From assembly GCA_021808875.1 (NCBI GenBank), contig JAKBAU010000091.1:1-11633 (forward strand): a stretch of DNA of 11,633 nt, read 5' to 3'. Numbering within the stretch: the first letter of the stretch is position 1; each line of letters begins with the position of its first letter. The notes under the pieces were generated by a model. It was not told the origin of the DNA. It did no database searches and saw nothing but the letters and a program-made list of their open reading frames with translations. The position numbers and the translations under genes are program-made. The stretch comes from Pseudomonadota bacterium (GTDB lineage Bacteria > Pseudomonadota > Alphaproteobacteria > Micropepsales > Micropepsaceae). Of this stretch, positions 6,587 to 11,633 are shown piece after piece.

Positions 6587-7455
6587 TCGACTCCCACAGC
6601 CATACCTTCTATTCCAAGCATGCCGTTGGTACGGTGGATGAATTGGTGCGCGCGTCCATAGCCGCCGGGGTGAAGATCCTCACCGTCACCGACCACGCGC
6701 CATTTCCGGTGGACAGTGAAAATCGTCTGTTGGAGGAAGAACTGGAGCACTATTTCGCGGATATCGAGCTGGCGCGACAGGAGTACAAAGGGCAAATCAG
6801 GATCCTGCGCGGACTGGAGTTCGACTACATGCCGGGTGTGGATGCATACAATCGCGATTTGCTGGCCCGGTACGAGCTGGATTTCGCAATCGGCTCAATC
6901 CACTACGTTGAGTTGGAGGGCGAGCCTATGGCCAAGGTTTGGGAGTTGCCTCGACTGTCCGCCTCGGCCTTTCTCGACCGTTATTTCGCCAATCTGCACG
7001 CCTTACTGGAATGCGGACTGTTCGACGCCGTCGGGCATGCTGACACGCTGCTACGCGGGGTAGCGGAGGACGCGCTGCTGCGCCGGATGGAGCCGCTGCT
7101 ACCATTGTTTGCCCGCAACGGCGTAGCCTACGAACTGAATGCCTCGGGGATTCGCAAGTCGAGCTTGGTGCCAGGTTCGACCCGGGAGATCCATGGCGTC
7201 TGGAACTATCCGTCGCGTATCCTGCTGTCACAACTGATCGCCCACGGCGCGACCTTCACCATAGGCTCCGACGCCCACGATCCGCTGGACGCGGGTTCTG
7301 GCATCAGTGCCCTGGTCGATGAACTTCAGCCGCTGGGCTTGGAGCGGATCAGCTACTTCGAAGGACGCCGTCGCATCGACATGCCCCTGAATTACTTCAG
7401 CCCGGCGCTTGGCGCGGAAACTAGGATTGAACCCCGTGAATACTCGATCGAGTGA
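6583..7455 (+). CDS. PHP-family phosphoesterase, HisJ-like
   Basis: The protein has 290 residues, close to the usual length of PHP-type histidinol phosphatases. The full set of expected PHP metal ligands is visible: H5-S-H7 near the N-terminus, D37-H38 (TVTDHAPF), E79 (GLEFDY), H107 (GSIHY), H152-A-D154 (VGHAD), N186 (ELNASG) and D230-A-H232 (GSDAH). These bind a trinuclear Zn/Mn/Fe centre that hydrolyses phosphomonoesters. No other histidine-biosynthesis gene is nearby, and the gene is translationally coupled to the radical SAM gene by a 4-bp overlap. It is therefore more likely to dephosphorylate an intermediate of this locus than histidinol phosphate. The C-terminal ~15 residues extend past the typical domain and overlap the next gene by 20 bp. 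Confidence 0.85.
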   Translation: MIDSHSHTFYSKHAVGTVDELVRASIAAGVKILTVTDHAPFPVDSENRLLEEELEHYFADIELARQEYKGQIRILRGLEFDYMPGVDAYNRDLLARYELDFAIGSIHYVELEGEPMAKVWELPRLSASAFLDRYFANLHALLECGLFDAVGHADTLLRGVAEDALLRRMEPLLPLFARNGVAYELNASGIRKSSLVPGSTREIHGVWNYPSRILLSQLIAHGATFTIGSDAHDPLDAGSGISALVDELQPLGLERISYFEGRRRIDMPLNYFSPALGAETRIEPREYSIE

Positions 7456-8569
7456 CTGGAAAACCCTCGCTACGGCGCCTGTAGACGAACAGCTAGCGCG
7501 CTTTTGCGAGGCCGTGACCCGACCGCGGGCAGAGGATGTGAATGGTGGCCTGCGCGCGTTCTCTTGCGGCTTGCTGGCGCAGGACCTGATAGATATGGAT
7601 GGCTATGTCTCGGTGCTCGGCGGGCATGCTCTGAACTTCCTGACGCCCGACGGCGTCGGCGGCTTCCGCGACATGAGCAGCGGTGCAAGCGCCTCCGCGC
7701 TGACCGCCATCTACAGCCGTGCCAAGTACGGCAGCCAAAAGGACATCCGATTTCTTGCCGGGCTAGTGATCGACTATCTGGCGCGTCAGCTAAATGACCC
7801 CGCATCGCATTGGATGCGGCTGTTCACCAGCGCGCGGGAAAATGACGACAATGTGGTGTTAATGACCACTGGCTGGCGCAATGTGCCTTCGACGGCGAAC
7901 GTATTATACGACATCGTGGTTGAGGAGATCAATGTCACGCTTGCTCACATGGGCCTGCCCACTCTGATCAACATCAAACTGCCGCGCATTGCCCCGCCTT
8001 GCGAGAACTACGCAAGCATGGGTGCCAAAGAGCGCGAGCGGGTCAATCTTATCCAAGACCATGTAATTCCCGCTGAGAACTTCTATCGCTGGAGCGGCGT
8101 ACACGTTATCTTCGGTGACGATGTGCTGGTGACCGGATCGACCGCCGACAAGGTGCTGCGTGAATCCCTGCTAGCCGGCGCACGATCGTTCCAGGCGATC
8201 TACCTGGTTGCTATCGATCCGCGGGTGGCCCTGGCGGATGCCACGGTCGAGGAGCGCCTCAACATGCTGGAAATCAGCCATCAGTTGGACGACGCATTGG
8301 CCGAACTGCTGGGAGCCGCAGATTACCAGCCCATTCTGCGCACGTTGCGTCTGCTTTTTGACGAGGGGAATTACGAGGCCCTGCCGGCATTCCTGGCGCG
8401 GGTACCGGCGGTCAATTGGTTGCGGCTGTACAAGGCGGCATTGGGCAACGAATTCCTGAGCCAGGCCGAATGCATCCCCTCGCTGACGCTGCTGAGGCAT
8501 TATTTGGAAGAGCTCGGGTTGCTGGGGAGCAGTGTTGTGGTGACAGAGAGACGACCAATATGCGTGTGA
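7436..8569 (+). CDS. Phosphoribosyltransferase-like protein
   Basis: The protein has 377 residues from GTG 7436, chosen because AGGA (7423-7426) lies 9 nt upstream; TTG 7409 would add nine residues without a ribosome site. The only motif I trust is IFGDDVLVTGSTADKV (about 225-240), which matches the type I PRTase PRPP loop (hydrophobic run, Asp-Asp, then TGST) followed by a helix. Residues ~1-180 and ~265-377 are family-specific and helix-rich. PRTases swap the pyrophosphate of PRPP for a base or amine, or the reverse. Divergent stand-alone PRTases also occur in the Ter-associated biosynthetic gene sets described by Aravind and colleagues. The gene overlaps the PHP gene by 20 bp and the glycosyltransferase gene by 10 bp, placing it firmly in this operon. 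The substrate is unknown, and the catalytic assignment rests on one motif. Confidence 0.6.
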   Translation: MNTRSSDWKTLATAPVDEQLARFCEAVTRPRAEDVNGGLRAFSCGLLAQDLIDMDGYVSVLGGHALNFLTPDGVGGFRDMSSGASASALTAIYSRAKYGSQKDIRFLAGLVIDYLARQLNDPASHWMRLFTSARENDDNVVLMTTGWRNVPSTANVLYDIVVEEINVTLAHMGLPTLINIKLPRIAPPCENYASMGAKERERVNLIQDHVIPAENFYRWSGVHVIFGDDVLVTGSTADKVLRESLLAGARSFQAIYLVAIDPRVALADATVEERLNMLEISHQLDDALAELLGAADYQPILRTLRLLFDEGNYEALPAFLARVPAVNWLRLYKAALGNEFLSQAECIPSLTLLRHYLEELGLLGSSVVVTERRPICV

Positions 8570-9342
8570 ATTTCGTGAGCTACTGGGAAACGGCGGCGGG
8601 GCAGAGCATGCCGCCGTGGATCGCCTTAGCTCTGGTCTCCATGCAGCGGGCGCTAGGGGACCGCTTCATCCTGCTTACCCCGGACGGCCTGGAGCGTTGC
8701 ATCGATGCCTCCATCCTAGGCAAGGTTTGGCGCTTCGAGCCGCTGACCTTCAGCATGGACAAGGAGATTCAGGCGATCGTTGCCAGGAGCGACTTCATCC
8801 GCATGGCCTACGTGCATCGTCATGGTGGGGCCTGGATCGACGCAGACAGCATCCTGCTGCGCGACCCTACCTCGCTGATGTTCCCGGCGGGACTCGACGA
8901 GCGGCTGCACTGGCACAGCGAATGCCTATTCGCCGCACTGCCGGGAAATGTCCAACTTGCCGAGGCGCTGGCGACCGGGCTGGCTGTCGAGGCGCATGCC
9001 TGGGGCAACCCGGGAGGGATCAAGGAGATTGTCGCCAGGTCGCCTAACCAGCAGGTGCCGATTTCGTATGCGGTATGCGACCCGGGTTATCGACCGTTGT
9101 ACAACTTCGCCAGTTGCGCGGTAATGAGGCGTAAGGACATTGCCGTGAGCGATTTCTTGCTTCGTGACGTGAGCCTGCTCAAACTGTACAACACCTGGTT
9201 CAAGCGGACAGCGACATGCGATGAGTCGGTGGCTGAGTTTCTCGACGAGGGGACACTGCTGTCACGCATCTTCCTGCATATTGAACCCGACCGTGGCTAC
9301 TGGTTGGGGGAGTGTGAGCGCCTGATCGAACACTGCGGCTGA
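8560..9342 (+). CDS. DXD-type glycosyltransferase (sugar-binding/GT32-like)
   Basis: The protein has 260 residues from ATG 8560, which overlaps the preceding stop by 10 bp. Residues ~76-103 hold the typical block: SDFIRMAYVHRHGGAWIDAD, then SILLRDP, with D94-A-D96 as the metal/nucleotide-sugar-binding DXD. This 'sD..R...L..hGG.y.D.D' pattern marks the Gly_transf_sug / capsular-polysaccharide-synthesis type (OCH1/GT32-like). There is no signal peptide or membrane span, so the enzyme is probably cytoplasmic and transfers a sugar from a nucleotide donor to an unknown acceptor. It is the last plus-strand gene of the operon and ends 6 bp from the convergent GT9 fusion gene. A second glycosyltransferase beside it suggests a glycan or glycosylated small molecule as product. 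Confidence 0.8.
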   Translation: MRVNFVSYWETAAGQSMPPWIALALVSMQRALGDRFILLTPDGLERCIDASILGKVWRFEPLTFSMDKEIQAIVARSDFIRMAYVHRHGGAWIDADSILLRDPTSLMFPAGLDERLHWHSECLFAALPGNVQLAEALATGLAVEAHAWGNPGGIKEIVARSPNQQVPISYAVCDPGYRPLYNFASCAVMRRKDIAVSDFLLRDVSLLKLYNTWFKRTATCDESVAEFLDEGTLLSRIFLHIEPDRGYWLGECERLIEHCG

Positions 9343-9348
9343 GGCTGT

Positions 9349-10872
9349 TTAGGCCAGCTCCACGGCATGTGTCGGCAGGTGCACACGGCAACGTCGGGCT
9401 CCGTCCAGCTCCAGGCGGGTTGCGATCACCTCGTGTATCGCCGGGGTCTTCCGGTGTGGAGAGCCGTGGGCGACGTACAGCCAGGCCGGTACGCGGCAGG
9501 CAAGGTGGTCGAATTCCAGCTCGATACGAAGCAGGTCGAACACTTCTCGGGTACGTCCGCTCGGTGTCCAGGCTAGGGGCGCGCTGCGGTGATGAGGATG
9601 GATCAAGCGTAGCGGTCGCGACAGTTGCAGGTTCAGCGTGCCCGGATGGCAATCGGTGATTTCAGGAAAGGCCTGGCTGATCAAGGGCAGCTGGCGGGCC
9701 ATGGTGCCAGCGGCCACGCCCAGGCCAGGAATGATATGCGCATCCAGTGTGAGCGCCGTGGCGGTAGATTCCTGGAGCAGTTCGGCGACTAATTGAAGCA
9801 CGTCGCCATCGGCAAATTCATTCATGTTTTTTCGACCAATGTTCGGGTATTGCTGTGGTCCTTGGCGGCTGAAAAGAATCCTGGTCTGGGGGGCTGGCGG
9901 CGGCTGCCAGGGATTGTAAGAGTCGCTGGCCGGATAGATCGCGACCAGTGCCGTCTTCAGTCCGACGGTCATATGGACGATGGCGGTATCGACACTGACG
10001 ACCGCCTCGGCCTGCTGGATAGCGCCGGCAACCGCGCGGGGCGTATCCAGTTCAAGCAGTGCCCGAACATTGCTGCGGGCGATGGCGTGCTCGAGCGATT
10101 GTGCCTCGGCGTGGTTGACCGGGCTGCACAGGATACCGATATGACGCTGTGGCCAAGCATCCGCCAGGGCACGGACCAGCGACAGCGCCTTGGAGAACTC
10201 CAGGCTCTTATCGGGTCGGCTGGCATAGGGGTTAACCAGTATGTGCGCAACAGCGTCACTGTTTTGCCGCTCGGGAAGCGGGACGATATAGCTACGGTCG
10301 ATTTGGTTTGCACCTAGATCGAGTAAGACCCGGGCGTAGCGCTCGACCACGTTGAGCTGCGCGGTGGTTTCCCCCAGCTTGCCGCTGACGCAATGCAAAG
10401 CATCGTCCAGCGAGTAGACTCGGGCGGGTTTAAGCAAGCGGATGAACAGCATCTCGAGGGGCTGGATACGGCCAACTAGATGGACCAGCGCATCAACCTG
10501 TCCCAACTCCCGTACCAGCGGGCCCAGTCTGGCCAGCGTGGGTGCGCTAGCGACGTGGATGACCCGGTCAACGCCGAAAACGAGCCGATGCAGGTCGACC
10601 AGCTCCGGTACAGTGAGCACCGTGACCCGGGCGCCTAGCTGGCGAGCTTCGCGAAAGAAGAATGAAGAAACGATTGCGTCGCCGAGCTTTGCATCCCAGC
10701 GTGGAACCACAATATGCAGGGGATGGGAAAGGTCAGGAGTTGCCAGCCGACGGTCGACCAGGCAGCGCATCAACATACGCGCGATAGCCTTACAATGATT
10801 TTGTAAAATCGACATCAGTTCGCACTTTCGGGAATACTGGTGATGATATCCATGGCAGGGGGCTGTTACCAT
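9349..10872 (-). CDS. GT9 heptosyltransferase-like protein fused to DUF120 riboflavin kinase-like domain
   Basis: The protein has 507 residues from ATG 10872, with AAGGA 9 nt upstream; ATG 10815 (MSILQ...) is a shorter alternative with a poorer ribosome site. Residues ~50-370 show GT9 (ADP-heptose:LPS heptosyltransferase) hallmarks: an N-terminal Rossmann half with LGDAIVSS (63-70) and a donor-site half with VVSVDTAIVHMTVGL (291-305), matching the classic 'DTG..H.A..l' signature with Ala for Gly. Residues ~378-507 resemble CTP-dependent riboflavin kinase (DUF120): GLGVAAGTMARQL (383-395), then HPGTLNLQL (409-417), and a C-terminal HEVIATRLELDG. The PGTLN motif is diagnostic of that fold. Such kinases are mainly archaeal and phosphorylate riboflavin using CTP. 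A GT9-DUF120 fusion is unusual. It may both glycosylate and phosphorylate, or bind, a ligand of the neighbouring pathway. Confidence 0.75.
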   Translation of the reverse strand: MVTAPCHGYHHQYSRKCELMSILQNHCKAIARMLMRCLVDRRLATPDLSHPLHIVVPRWDAKLGDAIVSSFFFREARQLGARVTVLTVPELVDLHRLVFGVDRVIHVASAPTLARLGPLVRELGQVDALVHLVGRIQPLEMLFIRLLKPARVYSLDDALHCVSGKLGETTAQLNVVERYARVLLDLGANQIDRSYIVPLPERQNSDAVAHILVNPYASRPDKSLEFSKALSLVRALADAWPQRHIGILCSPVNHAEAQSLEHAIARSNVRALLELDTPRAVAGAIQQAEAVVSVDTAIVHMTVGLKTALVAIYPASDSYNPWQPPPAPQTRILFSRQGPQQYPNIGRKNMNEFADGDVLQLVAELLQESTATALTLDAHIIPGLGVAAGTMARQLPLISQAFPEITDCHPGTLNLQLSRPLRLIHPHHRSAPLAWTPSGRTREVFDLLRIELEFDHLACRVPAWLYVAHGSPHRKTPAIHEVIATRLELDGARRCRVHLPTHAVELA

Positions 10873-10919
10873 GCCATAGCGTCCTTATTCAGCCTCGATC
10901 TGTGGCTCGTTTTTAAACT

Positions 10920-11261
10920 CTACCCGAGCACACTGCCCCGCAACGCCGCGGCCAGTTGTTGCGCAGTGGTGGAACCATCCGGGTCTAGTGCCGATGCGAA
11001 TGCGTCAATCCCGCCCCGCAGGTCATGGAGCGATGCCTGGATATCCAGCACAAGCTCCCGGAACTGTGATGACCAGCCAGGCTGTTGGACTGTCTGTGCC
11101 ATGAAGCGGGCGTGGTGGTGAATGGTTTCAAGCAGGGCCGTCTCATATGTCCGCGCGGCGTACAGCACGCCATAAGCCCCTGCACTGAACCGGCTCGGCC
11201 GCTCATCCAATGTCACCTTGTCGTGGCATGCTTGGCTTTGGCCTGACAGCAATGCCGGCAC
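10920..11261 (-). pseudogene. 5'-truncated RES-domain (NAD+-consuming toxin) fragment
   Basis: A minus-strand frame from GTG 11261 to TAG 10920-10922 encodes 113 residues. RPSRFSAGAYGVLYAARTYE then TALLETIHHHARF carry the RES-domain hallmarks: the Arg of the SRFS motif, the Tyr of YAA and the Glu of ET. RES (Res/MbcT) toxins destroy NAD+ and are paired with Xre/MbcA antitoxins encoded upstream. Here an in-frame TGA lies two codons before the GTG. The usual N-terminal ~80 or more residues and the antitoxin gene are missing, and the DNA upstream does not continue the family in other frames. The fragment is therefore probably inactive. Its stop codon is 47 bp before the GT9-fusion start on the same strand. 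Confidence 0.7.
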
Positions 11262-11404
11262 AGCTCAAATTTCGCTCCCGCACCTCGCCAAATATCCACA
11301 CAAGCATTTGATTCTATTTACTTTAATCAGCCAGACTTACTCCCCCATAAATTGACCCCAAGGCGCAGATGCTATAGCCGGAATCAGGTGAGCGGGGCGA
11401 AACG
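11262..11404. other. Short intergenic stretch at the RES breakpoint
   Basis: This stretch lies between the truncated RES fragment and the divergent restriction gene. An AT-rich patch (11306-11340) could hold the restriction-gene promoter, but I see no clear -35/-10 pair. The segment ATAAATTGACCCC (11347-11359) may be an insertion-sequence scar; this is unproven. Confidence 0.25.
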
Positions 11405-11633
11405 ATGACCGAAAGCAGCTTTTACGAACGGCCAATCCTTAATTCGCCGTACCGGGCGCCAGAATGGCACCATCCGCTCGACGATAAAGGCCAGCCAGTC
11501 GGTGGCTCCCCCCTTGCCGGGCGCCGGCCGTCACGCTTCATCGTCCCGGTACCTGCTGCGCGCAAAAGAGCCGCATCTACCCAGGCGTCGCTAGGGCTGG
11601 AAACCTACGAAGAAAACCCGCTGATCAACGATA
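11405..11633 (+). CDS. N-terminus of a type III-like restriction helicase subunit (BPTD_3080 family), partial
   Basis: From ATG 11405 the frame stays open to the window edge: 76 complete codons, running off the 3' end. It encodes SSFYERPILNSPYRAPEWHH, then LDDKGQPVGG, GRRPSRFIVPVPAARKRA and GLETYEENPLIND. This layout (ERPILNSPY, an LD..G.P turn, a GRRPS..IVP.P..RK segment, then ...NPLIND) matches my memory of the N-termini of large DEAD/DEAH-helicase restriction proteins annotated as type III or BPTD_3080-family restriction endonuclease subunit R. The helicase motifs would lie beyond the window. The ribosome site is weak (GCGGGG about 8-14 nt upstream). Such genes usually sit in defence islands with a partner methylase or nuclease, which would be further downstream. 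Confidence 0.7.
   Translation, partial: MTESSFYERPILNSPYRAPEWHHPLDDKGQPVGGSPLAGRRPSRFIVPVPAARKRAASTQASLGLETYEENPLIND

Noticed and set aside
1..11633. CRISPR arrays, tRNA or rRNA genes
   Set aside because: No regularly spaced repeats and no cloverleaf or rRNA signature seen on either strand.

Overview
The window is a high-GC accessory region, most likely from a pseudomonadotan (proteobacterial) chromosome. The clues are the G+C-rich codon use, the gene families present (DUF6880, RES, DUF120/GT9 and a BPTD_3080-type restriction helicase) and Shine-Dalgarno-led, tightly overlapping genes. The sequence does not fix the genus. Broken gene ends and genes of unrelated function lie side by side, as in a genomic island or defence island.

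Layout: (1) 50-~300, minus: the 3' remnant of a DUF6880-type gene, cut at about position 300 by unrelated, possibly insertion-sequence-derived DNA. (2) 332-622: no convincing gene, but an AT-rich promoter patch near 475-530 and a GC-rich leader hairpin at 562-589. (3) 623-5391, plus: a four-gene operon. It encodes a 35-residue single-span micropeptide, a 725-residue protein joining an N-terminal XRE helix-turn-helix to a dynamin-like GTPase with a C-terminal hydrophobic paddle, a 283-residue protein with a Gly/Ala-rich membrane-like core between helical arms, and a 482-residue protein with a possible restriction-endonuclease-like D...QxK centre followed by glycine-zipper hydrophobic segments. 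A strong stem-loop lies between the GTPase gene and the third gene. I read this as a candidate membrane-acting, probably anti-phage or stress system, loosely like LeoABC-type bacterial dynamin systems, but the exact set is not one I recognise.

(4) 5558-9342, plus: a tight, overlapping operon of a radical SAM enzyme, a HisJ-like PHP phosphoesterase, a phosphoribosyltransferase-like protein and a DXD-type sugar transferase. (5) 9349-10872, minus and convergent with 6 bp between: a GT9 (heptosyltransferase-like) protein fused to a C-terminal domain resembling archaeal CTP-dependent riboflavin kinase (DUF120). Together (4) and (5) look like a small biosynthetic locus for an unusual phosphorylated or glycosylated metabolite or a surface-glycan decoration. 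The product cannot be named from sequence.

(6) 10920-11261, minus: a 5'-truncated RES-domain (NAD+-degrading toxin family) fragment. (7) 11405 to the window end, plus: the start of a type III/BPTD_3080-like restriction helicase subunit, which strengthens the defence-island reading.

All family assignments were made by eye from motifs; no database search was run.
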